Below are positions 44,901 to 52,748 of a stretch of 64,000 nt of DNA, piece after piece. The stretch is from NCBI RefSeq assembly GCF_000522985.1, contig NZ_CP007128.1:3580220-3644219 (forward strand), read 5' to 3'. The stretch comes from Gemmatirosa kalamazoonensis (lineage in GTDB: Bacteria; Gemmatimonadota; Gemmatimonadetes; Gemmatimonadales; Gemmatimonadaceae). Numbering within the stretch: position 1 is the stretch's first letter; every line of letters starts with the position of its first letter. The position numbers and the translations under genes are program-made. The notes beneath the pieces were generated by a model. That model had not been told where the DNA came from and searched no databases. It saw only the letters and a program-made list of their open reading frames with translations.

Positions 44901-45958
44901 GCGACGCATCGCGCGGCGGCTCGGGCATGGACTATCGCGCGGCCGGCGTCGACCTCGACGCCGCTGACGCCGCGAAGCACCGCCTCAAGCGCCTCGTCGA
45001 GAGCACGCTCACCGACGGCGCGCGCGGCCGCTTCGGCGGCTTCGGCGGCATGTTCCGCGTGCCGCCGGGCGCACGCGCGCCGTTGCTCGTCGCGAGCGCC
45101 GACGGCGTCGGCACGAAGGTGAAGGTCGCCGTCGAGGCGAACCGGCTCGACACGGTGGGCCACGACCTCGTGAACCACTGCGTGAACGACGTGCTCGTGC
45201 AGGGCGCGCGCCCGCTGTTCTTCCTCGACTACGTCGCGTTCGGCAAGCTCGATCCCACCGCGGTCGAAGCGGTGGTGGCCGGCGTCGCCGCGGGATGCCG
45301 CGAGAACGGCTGCGCGCTCATCGGCGGCGAGACCGCGGAGATGCCCGGCGTCTACACGCCGCCCGACTTCGACCTCGCCGGCTTCATCGTCGGCTGGGTC
45401 GAGGAGGACGCGGTGCTCGGTCCGGATCGGGTCCGCGACGGCGACGCGATCGTCGGGCTGGAGAGCACCGGACTGCACACGAACGGCTACTCGCTCGCGC
45501 GCCGCATCGTGTTGGAGCGCATGCGCCTCGGCCCGCACGACGCGTTTCCCGATGGTGACGGCACCGTCGCCGACGCGCTGCTCGCGGTGCACCGCTCGTA
45601 TCTCCCCGCGCTCGAGCCGGTGCTCGACCGCGTCCACGCGATGGCGCACATCACCGGCGGCGGTCTGCCCGGCAACCTCGATCGCGCGCTCCCGCCGCAC
45701 TTCGACGCCGTCGTCGACGCCGACTCGTGGGAGGTCCCGCCGCTGTTCCGCGCGCTGGAGCGCGCCGGAGGCGTCGCGCGCGACGAGATGTTCCGAACGT
45801 TCAACATGGGCGTGGGTATGACCGTCATCACACCGCCGGAGCACGCGGGCGCGGTCATTGCCTCCGCCCAGGCGCGGGGCGTGCGCGCCTGGCGGCTCGG
45901 CCGCGTGCGGCCCGGCAGCGGCCGCGTGGCGATCGAGGGCGCGGCCGCCGGTGCCTAA
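44897..45958 (+). CDS. purM: Phosphoribosylformylglycinamidine cyclo-ligase
   Basis: 353 aa. The AIR synthetase of de novo purine synthesis (ATP-dependent ring closure). Motifs are DGVGTKVKVA, GHDLVNHCVNDVLVQGA, GGETAEMPGVY, STGLHTNGYSLAR and the ITGGGLPGNLDR loop. The GTG at 44897 overlaps the PfkB stop; an internal ATG at 44928 is a weaker alternative. The gene ends with GCC TAA, where the stop is part of a GCCTAACG octamer (45953-45960). Confidence 0.96.
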   Translation: MSDASRGGSGMDYRAAGVDLDAADAAKHRLKRLVESTLTDGARGRFGGFGGMFRVPPGARAPLLVASADGVGTKVKVAVEANRLDTVGHDLVNHCVNDVLVQGARPLFFLDYVAFGKLDPTAVEAVVAGVAAGCRENGCALIGGETAEMPGVYTPPDFDLAGFIVGWVEEDAVLGPDRVRDGDAIVGLESTGLHTNGYSLARRIVLERMRLGPHDAFPDGDGTVADALLAVHRSYLPALEPVLDRVHAMAHITGGGLPGNLDRALPPHFDAVVDADSWEVPPLFRALERAGGVARDEMFRTFNMGVGMTVITPPEHAGAVIASAQARGVRAWRLGRVRPGSGRVAIEGAAAGA

Positions 45959-45986
45959 CGATCACGCTCGCAGCCCGGAGAATACC

Positions 45987-47018
45987 GTGCAGAGTCGCTC
46001 GTACGCGGTCGCGGTGTACAAGGTCGCAGTGCTCACGTTCGCCGTCGCTGCTGTCGCCGTGCAGGCCGAGGCCCAGGGCACCGTCTCTTCGGCGTGCTCG
46101 TCGCAGCTCTCCGTCTCCCAGGACGCCTGCCAGAAGGCGGTCGACCTGTACAACTACATGGCGCCGCAGCTCGGCGTCTCCATCACCGGCGGCAACGCGG
46201 TCATCGGCAACGCGAGCACGCTCGGTGGGCTCGGTCACTTCACGGTGGGACTGCGCGCGAACGTCGTGCGCGGCCAGCTGCCGCAGACGGGCAACGTCAC
46301 GCTCAGCGTGAGCGGCCCGCAGTCGAGCAACTTCGCGCCGCGCAGCCAGGTCCTCGGGCTGCCGACCGCCGACGCGGCGATCGGCATCTTCAAGGGCCTG
46401 AGCGTCGGCCTCACGAACGTCGGCGGCATCGACGCGCTCGTCAGCGCGTTCTACGTGCCCGACATCGACAAGGACCCGGTGAGCGTGCACGCCACCGGCG
46501 GCCGCCTGCAGCTCGGCTACGGCGCGCGCCTCGGCATCCTGCAGGAGACGTCGTTCGTGCCGGGCATCTCGGTGTCCGTGCTGCAGCGCGACCTGCCGAC
46601 GGTGGATCTGCGCGCGCGCATCGGCACGAGCGACTCGGTCCGCGTCACGGGGCTCAAGGCGAAGACGACCGCGTGGCGGCTCGCGGGCAGCAAGAGCTTC
46701 CTGCTCGTCGGCCTCACCGCGGGCGTGGGGCAGGACCGCTACGATTCGCGCGCCGACGCGAGCGCGTTCATCGCGCCGCGGCAGATCACGCAGGGGATCA
46801 CGGCGAGCTTCAACGGCACCGTCGCGAGCCCGTCGCAGAAGATGACGCGCACGAACGTGTTCGCCGGCGCCTCCGTGCACCTCGCGCTGCTGCGCATCGC
46901 CGCGGAGGTGGGGCGTGTGAGCGGCGGCTCGGTCACGACGCCGTACAACAAGTTCGGCGACCGCAGGGCCGACGACCCGTACACGTACGCGTCGCTGGGG
47001 CTGCGCGTCGGGTTCTGA
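45987..47018 (+). CDS. Outer-membrane porin-like protein of unknown function
   Basis: 343 aa. A signal peptide (AVAVYKVAVLTFAVAAVAVQAEA, cleavage near 27) precedes a short Cys pair (SACSSQ, QDACQ) and a predicted beta-barrel of alternating Gly/Thr/Val strands, ending LGLRVGF with a terminal Phe as in outer-membrane proteins. The GTG at 45987 has GGAG seven bases upstream and lies in the 28-base gap after purM. The stop codon overlaps the ribD ATG by one base. I recognise no family. Its position inside a purine/riboflavin gene block is notable. Confidence 0.65.
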   Translation: MQSRSYAVAVYKVAVLTFAVAAVAVQAEAQGTVSSACSSQLSVSQDACQKAVDLYNYMAPQLGVSITGGNAVIGNASTLGGLGHFTVGLRANVVRGQLPQTGNVTLSVSGPQSSNFAPRSQVLGLPTADAAIGIFKGLSVGLTNVGGIDALVSAFYVPDIDKDPVSVHATGGRLQLGYGARLGILQETSFVPGISVSVLQRDLPTVDLRARIGTSDSVRVTGLKAKTTAWRLAGSKSFLLVGLTAGVGQDRYDSRADASAFIAPRQITQGITASFNGTVASPSQKMTRTNVFAGASVHLALLRIAAEVGRVSGGSVTTPYNKFGDRRADDPYTYASLGLRVGF

Positions 47019-48106
47019 TGGACGACGCCGCCTTCATGCGGCGCGCGCTGCGGCTCGCCCGCCGCGGCTGGGGATCGACGGCGCCGAACCCGATGGTCGG
47101 CGCCGTCGTCGTTCGTGACGGCGAGATCGTGACCGAGGGCTGGCACGCGCGCTACGGCGGCCCGCACGCCGAAGCCGCAGCGCTCGCGGCGGCCGGCGAC
47201 CGCGCCCGCGGCGCCACCGTCTACGTCACGCTCGAGCCGTGCAACCATCACGGCAAGACGCCGCCGTGCAGCGACGCGCTGATCGCCGCCGGCGTTAGGC
47301 GCGTCGTCGTCGCCGCCGAGGATCCGCATCCGGTCGCCGCGGGTGGAGCGAAGAAGCTGCGCGCGCACGGCATCGAGGTCGTGACGGGCGTCGAGCGCGA
47401 GGCCGCGCGCGAGCTGAACGCGCCGTTCTTCCACGCGCTCGCGTCGGACCGCCCGTGGGTCGTCCTGAAGCTCGCGCTCTCGCTCGATGGCGCGGTCGCG
47501 GACGACACGCGGCGTCCGGGTTGGCTCACCGGGCGCGCCGCGCGCCGCGAGGTGCACCGACTGCGCGCGGGGAGCGACGCCGTGGCCGTCGGCATCGGCA
47601 CCGCGCTCGCCGACGACCCCGAGCTGACCGTGCGCGATGCGTCCGCGCCGCGCGTGCCGCCGCTGCGCGTGGTGTTCGATCGGAGCGCGCGGCTCCCCGA
47701 CGTGTCGCGCCTCGTGCGCACCGCGCGCGACGTGCCCACGGCGGTCGTGGTGAGCCCGCACACGCCCGCCGCGCGCCTGAACGATCTCGAGGGCGCCGGC
47801 GTTCGCGTCGTGCGCGCGGCGACGCTGCACGACGCGCTGCGCGCGCTGCGGGCCGACCACGACGTGCGCTCGCTGCTCGTGGAAGGGGGCGCCGGGCTCG
47901 CCTCGGCCCTCTGGACGGCCGGGCTGGTCGACCGGCTGATTACCTTTCAGGCACCCGTCGTACTCGGCCGTGGCGCGCTGCCCGCGTTCGGTGACGTGCC
48001 GGCGGCCCGCGCCGAGGCGGCGCGGCGGCTGCCCATCGTCGCGCGGCGCGCGTTCGGCGACGACCTCATGACCATCTACGCCGTGCACACCCTGGAGTCC
48101 CGCTAG
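47018..48106 (+). CDS. ribD: Bifunctional riboflavin biosynthesis deaminase/reductase RibD
   Basis: 362 aa. Deaminates and then reduces the pyrimidine intermediate of riboflavin synthesis. The N-terminal zinc deaminase domain has HAE (His50, Glu52) and PCNHHGKTPPC (Cys75, Cys84). The C-terminal reductase domain has VVLKLALSLDGAVA, WLTGRAARREVHRLRAGSDAVAVGIGTALADDPELTVR and LLVEGGAGL. The order deaminase-then-reductase is standard. The ATG touches the previous stop (TGATG) and the TAG shares a base with the ribE GTG. An octamer lies at 47293. Confidence 0.97.
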   Translation: MDDAAFMRRALRLARRGWGSTAPNPMVGAVVVRDGEIVTEGWHARYGGPHAEAAALAAAGDRARGATVYVTLEPCNHHGKTPPCSDALIAAGVRRVVVAAEDPHPVAAGGAKKLRAHGIEVVTGVEREAARELNAPFFHALASDRPWVVLKLALSLDGAVADDTRRPGWLTGRAARREVHRLRAGSDAVAVGIGTALADDPELTVRDASAPRVPPLRVVFDRSARLPDVSRLVRTARDVPTAVVVSPHTPAARLNDLEGAGVRVVRAATLHDALRALRADHDVRSLLVEGGAGLASALWTAGLVDRLITFQAPVVLGRGALPAFGDVPAARAEAARRLPIVARRAFGDDLMTIYAVHTLESR

Positions 48107-48708
48107 TGTTCACCGGCCTCGTCGACGACGTCGGCCTCGTCGAGCGCGTCGACGTCACGGACGCCGGGCGCGAGTTCCGCGTGCGCTGTCGCTACGACGA
48201 CCTCGTCGATGGCGAGAGCGTCGCCTGCGACGGCGTGTGTCTCACGGTGCGCGAGAAGGGCGCCGGCTGGTTCACGGTCGCGGCGGCGTTCATGACGCTC
48301 GAGCGCACCACCCTCGGCGACTGGGCCGCGGGCCGGCGCGTGAACCTCGAGCGTGCGCTGCGCCTCGGCGACCGCCTCGGCGGCCACATGGTCCAGGGAC
48401 ACGTCGACGCCGTCGGCACCGTGCGCTCGGCCGTGGTGCACGAGGACGCGCTGCTGATCGACGTCGCGGTTCCCGACGAGATCGACGCGCTGCTCGTGCC
48501 GCACGGCTCCATCACGCTGGACGGCGTGAGCCTCACCGTGAACGCATTGCCCGCGCCCGGCATTCTGCAGGTGTCGATCATCGAGTACACGCGCCGCCAC
48601 ACGACGTTAGGCGACCGCGCCGCCGGCGACGGCATCAACGTGGAGGCCGACGTGATCGCGAAGCATGTCCAGCGTCTGATCGCGCCACATCTGACAACAC
48701 GCACGTGA
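48106..48708 (+). CDS. ribE: Riboflavin synthase (alpha chain)
   Basis: 200 aa. Dismutates two 6,7-dimethyl-8-ribityllumazine molecules to riboflavin. The internal duplication is visible: MFTGLVDDVG with VACDGVCLTV in the N-terminal barrel, and GGHMVQGHVD with ITLDGVSLTVN in the second. The C-terminal helix drives trimerisation. The start GTG 48106 shares one base with the ribD TAG. An 18-bp perfect hairpin (48711-48760) follows the stop before ribBA. Gene naming varies (ribE/ribC). Confidence 0.96.
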   Translation: MFTGLVDDVGLVERVDVTDAGREFRVRCRYDDLVDGESVACDGVCLTVREKGAGWFTVAAAFMTLERTTLGDWAAGRRVNLERALRLGDRLGGHMVQGHVDAVGTVRSAVVHEDALLIDVAVPDEIDALLVPHGSITLDGVSLTVNALPAPGILQVSIIEYTRRHTTLGDRAAGDGINVEADVIAKHVQRLIAPHLTTRT

Positions 48709-48710
48709 AC

Positions 48711-48760
48711 GCTGCGTGGCTGCGTGACTCCGTGACGGCGACGTCACGCAGCCACGCAGC
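48711..48760. repeat. Perfect 18-bp hairpin of GCTGCGTG units between ribE and ribBA
   Basis: Arms 48711-48728 (GCTGCGTGGCTGCGTGAC) and 48743-48760 are perfect complements around a 14-base loop; a further GCAGCC unit extends to 48769. It lies two bases after the ribE stop and ends 26 bases before the ribBA ATG. Confidence 0.85.
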
Positions 48761-48786
48761 CACGCAGCCGATTCGAGGTTTCAGTC

Positions 48787-49992
48787 ATGCCTTTCGGCAC
48801 CGTCGAGCAAGCCATCGAGGACATCAGGGCGGGGAAGTTCGTGCTCGTCGCCGACGACGAGGACCGCGAGAACGAGGGTGACCTCATCTGCGCGGCCGAG
48901 CTGATCACGCCCGAGAAGGTCAACTTCATGCTCGAGGCGAAGGGGTGGATCTGTCTCGCGCTCACCCCCGAGCGATGCGAGGAGCTGGAGCTCGGCCCCA
49001 TGAGCCGCGGCAACACCGAGGCGATGAAGACGGCGTTCACCGTCACCATCGACGCCTCCGGCCGCTTCGGCGTGACCACCGGCATCAGCGCGCAGGACCG
49101 CGCGACCACCATTCGGGTCGCCGTCGATCCGGCCACGTCGCCCGGCGACCTGCGCCGCCCCGGGCACGTGAACCCGCTGCGCGCGCGCCCCGGCGGCGTG
49201 CTGCAGCGCGTGGGACACACCGAGGCCGCCGTCGACCTCGCGCGCCTCGCCGGGCTCACGCCCGCTGGCGTGATCTGCGAGCTCCTCCTCGCCGACGGCT
49301 CGCCGGCGCGCCGGCCGCAGCTCGAGGAGTTCGCCGAGAAGCACGGCATCACGTTCATCACCGTCGCGCAGCTCGTCTCGTACCGGCTCGCGCACGAGCG
49401 GCTCGTGCACCGCGTCGCCGACGCGCGGCTCCCCACCGAGTTCGGCGAGTGGCGCATCATCGGCTACCGCAACGACGTCGACGATCACGAGCACGTCGCG
49501 CTCGTGCACGGCGAGATCGGTGACGGCGAGAACGTGCTCGTGCGCATGCACTCGAAGTGTCTCACCGGCGACGTGTTCCACTCGTCGCGCTGCGACTGCG
49601 GCTGGCAGCTCCACACGGCGATGGAGATGATCGCCGCCGAGGGGCGTGGCGTGATCGTGTATCTCGACCAGGAAGGCCGCGGCATCGGTCTGCTGAACAA
49701 GCTGAAGGCCTACGAGCTCCAGGACAGCGGCGCCGACACGGTCGAGGCGAACGAGCGGCTCGGCTTCAAGCCGGACCTGCGCAACTACGGCATCGGCGCA
49801 CAGATCCTGCTCGACCTCGGGCTCAAGTCCATCCGCGTCATGACGAACAACCCGCGCAAGCTCGTCGGCCTCGAGGGCTACGGGCTGCGCGTCGCCGAGG
49901 GCGGCGTGCGCATCCAGGCACCGGCGAACAGCGAGAACGCGGGCTACCTCGCCACCAAGCGCGCGAAGCTCGGACACCTTCTCGCGTCGTGA
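48787..49992 (+). CDS. ribBA: Bifunctional 3,4-DHBP synthase/GTP cyclohydrolase II
   Basis: 401 aa. Provides both entry substrates of riboflavin synthesis. The N-terminal DHBP synthase domain (1-200) has DDEDRENEGD, TGISAQDRATTI and HVNPLRARPGGVLQRVGHTEA. The C-terminal cyclohydrolase II domain (205-401) has zinc ligands in CLTGDVFHSSRCDCG and the catalytic YLDQEGRGIGL. Residues of both active sites appear intact, so both activities are expected. It is flanked by intergenic hairpins on both sides. Confidence 0.97.
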   Translation: MPFGTVEQAIEDIRAGKFVLVADDEDRENEGDLICAAELITPEKVNFMLEAKGWICLALTPERCEELELGPMSRGNTEAMKTAFTVTIDASGRFGVTTGISAQDRATTIRVAVDPATSPGDLRRPGHVNPLRARPGGVLQRVGHTEAAVDLARLAGLTPAGVICELLLADGSPARRPQLEEFAEKHGITFITVAQLVSYRLAHERLVHRVADARLPTEFGEWRIIGYRNDVDDHEHVALVHGEIGDGENVLVRMHSKCLTGDVFHSSRCDCGWQLHTAMEMIAAEGRGVIVYLDQEGRGIGLLNKLKAYELQDSGADTVEANERLGFKPDLRNYGIGAQILLDLGLKSIRVMTNNPRKLVGLEGYGLRVAEGGVRIQAPANSENAGYLATKRAKLGHLLAS

Positions 49993-49997
49993 CCGTC

Positions 49998-50148
49998 AAT
50001 CGGGACTCGGGACTCGGGACTCGGGACTCGGGACTCGGGACTCGGGGCGGTGTGCTCGCTGCGCTCGCTTTCATGAAGGCACGAGCGGAGCGAGTGCCAT
50101 CCGACCCGAGTCCCGAGTCCCGAGTCCCGAGTCCCCGAGTCCCGACTC
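49998..50148. repeat. Long nested hairpin with GGGACTC-unit arms between ribBA and ribH
   Basis: The left arm holds six exact tandem GGGACTC units (50002-50043). The right arm (about 50105-50148) holds six GAGTCCC-type complements, one carrying an extra C. The ~55-base loop region folds again: GTGCTCGCTGCGCTCG opposes CGAGCGGAGCGAGTGC around TTCATGAA. It occupies most of the 195-base gap between ribBA and ribH. Confidence 0.88.
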
Positions 50149-50187
50149 ATGCGCCGCACGCTTCCTGTAATCCAAGAAGAGCAAGAC

Positions 50188-50715
50188 ATGCCCGAGTTCG
50201 TCGGCACGCCTAACGCCAGCGGACGCCGCTTCGTCGTCGTCGCCAGCCGGTTCAACGAGTCCGTCACGCGTCCGCTCGCCGAGGGCGCCGTCGATGCGTT
50301 CACGCGCCACGGCGCGGCGTTCGACGACGTCGACGTCGTGTGGGTGCCCGGTGCGTGGGAGCTGCCCGCCGCGGTGCGCAAGGTGCTCGCGAGCGACCGC
50401 TACGCAGCCGTCGTCGCCGTCGGTGCGGTCGTCCGCGGCGAGACGCCACACTTCGATTACGTCGCCGGCGAGGCCGCGCGCGGGCTCGCCGACGCGAGCG
50501 CGGAGTTCGACGTCCCCGTCGCGCTCGGCCTGCTCACCACCGACACGATGGAGCAGGCCGAGGCGCGCGCCGGCGGCGCGCACGGCAACAAGGGGTGGGA
50601 CGCCGCGATGGCCGCGATGGAGATGGCCGATCTGTTCGACCTGCTCGATTCGGCCGCCGATGCGGAGTCGGATCTCGAGGGCGGGGACGGGGAGGACGAC
50701 GATGCCGAAAGGTGA
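50188..50715 (+). CDS. ribH: 6,7-dimethyl-8-ribityllumazine synthase
   Basis: 175 aa. Condenses the ribityl pyrimidine with DHBP, the step before riboflavin synthase. Motifs are VVASRFNESVT, WVPGAWELPAA, VGAVVRGETPHFDYVA (catalytic His) and GLLTTDTMEQAEARAGG. ATG 50188 was chosen because it gives the family N-terminus and follows AAGAAGAG; an ATG at 50149 would add 13 residues encoded in the hairpin flank. An acidic C-terminal tail of ~20 residues is unusual. The stop lies 14 bases inside nusB. Confidence 0.96.
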   Translation: MPEFVGTPNASGRRFVVVASRFNESVTRPLAEGAVDAFTRHGAAFDDVDVVWVPGAWELPAAVRKVLASDRYAAVVAVGAVVRGETPHFDYVAGEAARGLADASAEFDVPVALGLLTTDTMEQAEARAGGAHGNKGWDAAMAAMEMADLFDLLDSAADAESDLEGGDGEDDDAER

Positions 50716-51124
50716 GCGCCTCGAGAGCCGCGCTCGCGCGCGTGCGCTGCAGGCGCTGTATGCGTGGGACGTGCGCGGCGCCGAGGGGCTCGAGCTGGTC
50801 GCGACGCGCGTGTGGGACGACCTCGCCGTCGGTCCCGAGGAACGGCGGCTCGCCGGGTTCATCGTGCGCGAGATGATCCAGCACGGCGAGGAGATCGACC
50901 GCGAGCTCGGCGACGTCACCACGAACTGGCGGCTCGAGCGACTCGGTGCGATCGAGCGCACTGTGCTGCGTCTCGCCGCCGCGGAGCTGCGTCGCGGCGA
51001 GACGCCGCCGAAGGTCGTCATCCAGGAAGCCGTGCGGCTCGCCGAGCGATACGGCAGCGAGCAGAGCGCGCGCTTCGTGAACGGTGTCGTCGACGCGCTG
51101 GCCCGACGCCTGGGACGCCTGTGA
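50702..51124 (+). CDS. nusB: Transcription antitermination factor NusB
   Basis: 140 aa. An all-helical RNA-binding factor that, with NusE, promotes rRNA antitermination. It has ESRARARALQALYAWD at the N-terminus and the typical C-terminal block IERTVLRLAAAELRRGETPPKVVIQEAVRLAERYGSEQSARFVNGVVDA (given as landmarks IERTVLRLA, NGVVDA). The ATG at 50702 lies inside the ribH 3' end. ribH-nusB is a conserved pair in many bacteria, which supports both calls. A 29-bp hairpin follows the stop. Confidence 0.96.
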   Translation: MPKGERLESRARARALQALYAWDVRGAEGLELVATRVWDDLAVGPEERRLAGFIVREMIQHGEEIDRELGDVTTNWRLERLGAIERTVLRLAAAELRRGETPPKVVIQEAVRLAERYGSEQSARFVNGVVDALARRLGRL

Positions 51125-51142
51125 GAGGCAGCACACGCTCGA

Positions 51143-51203
51143 CGCTCCACGCTCCACGCTCCACGCTCGGGCGGCCCGAGCGTGGAGCGTGGAGCGTGGA
51201 GCG
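51143..51203. repeat. Perfect 29-bp hairpin with GTGGAGC-unit arms (copy 3 of 3)
   Basis: Arms 51143-51171 and 51175-51203 are perfect complements of each other around a CGG loop. The arms are runs of the GTGGAGC unit closed by CGGG/CCCG. It lies between nusB and the glycosyltransferase gene; the next unit in the right arm (GTGGAGGG, to 51210) supplies the Shine-Dalgarno of that gene. Confidence 0.92.
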
Positions 51204-51215
51204 TGGAGGGCGGTC

Positions 51216-52316
51216 GTGAAGATCCTGCTGGTCAATTGGCAGGACCGCGAGAACCCGCAGGCCGGCGGCGCCGAGATCCACCTGCACGAGATCTTCGGCC
51301 GGCTCGCGCGCGGCGGCCACGACGTGACGCTGCTCTGCGGCGGATGGCCCGGCTGCGCGCCACGCGCCGAGATCGACGGCATCGACGTGCACCGCGTCGG
51401 CACGCGCCACACGTTCCCGTTCCTCGCGCGCGGCTACTGGCGTCGCGCGTTCGCGCGCGCGCCGTTCGACGTCCTCGTCGAGGACATCAACAAGGTGCCG
51501 CTGCTCACGCCGCGGTGGGGCGCGCGTCGCGTCGTCGCGCTCGTGCCGCATCTGTTCGGTGGCACCGTGTTCCAGGAGGCGCCGCTGCCGCTCGCCGCCG
51601 CGGTGTGGCTCGCCGAGCGTCCGCTGCCGCTCGTGTATCGCAACACCGCGTTCCACGCCATCAGCGAGAGCACGGCCGACGATCTCGTGCGGCGCGGCAT
51701 CCGGCGAGAGCTCATCCGCGTCATCTACCCGGGGATCGACGCCGGGCACTACACGCCCGACCCCGCCGTGCGCTCGCCCGCGCCATTGTTCGCGTACCTC
51801 GGTCGCCTGAAGAAGTACAAGGGTGTCGACCTCGTCATCCGCGCGTTTGCCCAGGTCCGGCACCCCGACGCCCGGCTCGCGATCGCCGGGACGGGCGACT
51901 TCCGGGCGGAGCTGGAGCGGCTCGCCGCGTCGCTTGCGCTCTCCGATCGCGTGCAGTTTCTTGGGTTCATCAGCGAGGCCGAGAAGGTGGACCTGTTGCG
52001 TCGCGCGTGGTCGCTCGCGTTCGCATCCCCCAAGGAGGGCTGGGGCATCACCAACCTCGAAGCCGCGGCGTGCGGGACACCCGTCGTCGCGTCGGATTCA
52101 CCCGGTCTCCGGGAAAGTGTCCGCGATGGGGAGACCGGGTTTCTCGTGCCCCACGGCGATGTCGCCGCCATGGGCGCACGCCTGCAGCGGCTGGCCGATT
52201 CCCCCGACCTCGTGCGCGCGTTGGGCGCGAGTGGTCGGCGCTTCGCGGAGACGTTCACGTGGGAGCGCGCGGCCGCGGAGACGGCCGCGCATCTCGCCGC
52301 AGTCGCGGGCGACTGA
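51216..52316 (+). CDS. GT4-family glycosyltransferase
   Basis: 366 aa. A retaining GT-B glycosyltransferase, probably cytoplasmic and using a nucleotide sugar for envelope glycan synthesis. The N-terminal half has KILLVNWQDRENPQAGGAE (acceptor side). The C-terminal domain has the RLKKYKGVD strand and the GT4 signature EGWGITNLEAAACGTPVVAS (with E-x7-E-type spacing) near 273-292. The GTG at 51216 has GGAGGG five bases upstream, contributed by the end of a hairpin repeat, so ribosome access might depend on the fold. The acceptor is unknown. Confidence 0.88.
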   Translation: MKILLVNWQDRENPQAGGAEIHLHEIFGRLARGGHDVTLLCGGWPGCAPRAEIDGIDVHRVGTRHTFPFLARGYWRRAFARAPFDVLVEDINKVPLLTPRWGARRVVALVPHLFGGTVFQEAPLPLAAAVWLAERPLPLVYRNTAFHAISESTADDLVRRGIRRELIRVIYPGIDAGHYTPDPAVRSPAPLFAYLGRLKKYKGVDLVIRAFAQVRHPDARLAIAGTGDFRAELERLAASLALSDRVQFLGFISEAEKVDLLRRAWSLAFASPKEGWGITNLEAAACGTPVVASDSPGLRESVRDGETGFLVPHGDVAAMGARLQRLADSPDLVRALGASGRRFAETFTWERAAAETAAHLAAVAGD

Positions 52317-52337
52317 GGCCCGCAGGAGGCACTCTTG

Positions 52338-52748
52338 GTGCACATCGTCTTCCACGCCCACCATGCCGACGTCACGGAGGCGCTGCAGCAGCGCGCGGAG
52401 CAGGCGGTCCGCAAGCTCGCCACGCGCCTTCGCGGCACCACCGACGCGTCGATCCGCTTCGTCACCGAGCGGTCGGTGCACAAGGTCGAGATCATGCTGC
52501 GTGTCGCGCGGCGCAAGCCGCTCGTCGCCGAGGGGGTCGCGCCGAAGTACGAGGGCGCGCTCGCCGCGGCGCTCGAGCGGCTGAACGCGCACGTCGCGCA
52601 TGTGCGCGCCGAGCGCGCGCGCAAGCGACAGGTGGGCGCGGCGCCCGCCGCGCCGGCGATCGCGTCGGAGGCGAGCGAGCCGGAAGACGAGTTCACCGAC
52701 GTGCTGCTCGATCGGGCCGCGTCGGCACGGCGCGCCGCCGCCTCGTGA
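52338..52748 (+). CDS. hpf: Ribosome hibernation promoting factor (short form)
   Basis: 136 aa. HPF/RaiA-fold protein that silences ribosomes in stationary phase. The core HIVFHAHHADVTEALQQRAEQAVRKL and the following basic strand region match the family; the C-terminal long-form dimerisation domain is absent, replaced by an Ala/Glu tail. AGGAGG (52324-52329) serves either TTG 52335 or GTG 52338; GTG gives the family-like N-terminus. The GTGA overlap with hprK, and the following PTS genes, recall the proteobacterial rpoN-hpf-ptsN clusters. Confidence 0.9.
   Translation: MHIVFHAHHADVTEALQQRAEQAVRKLATRLRGTTDASIRFVTERSVHKVEIMLRVARRKPLVAEGVAPKYEGALAAALERLNAHVAHVRAERARKRQVGAAPAAPAIASEASEPEDEFTDVLLDRAASARRAAAS

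Noticed and set aside
46960-47020. FMN riboswitch before ribD
   Set aside because: ribD overlaps the upstream gene by one base, and no FMN-element core (AGGGGCG...) was found in the riboflavin cluster.
49998-50148. CRISPR array suggested by regular GGGACTC repeats
   Set aside because: Units are 7 bases and abut without spacers, and the two arms are complementary, so it is a hairpin of tandem repeats.
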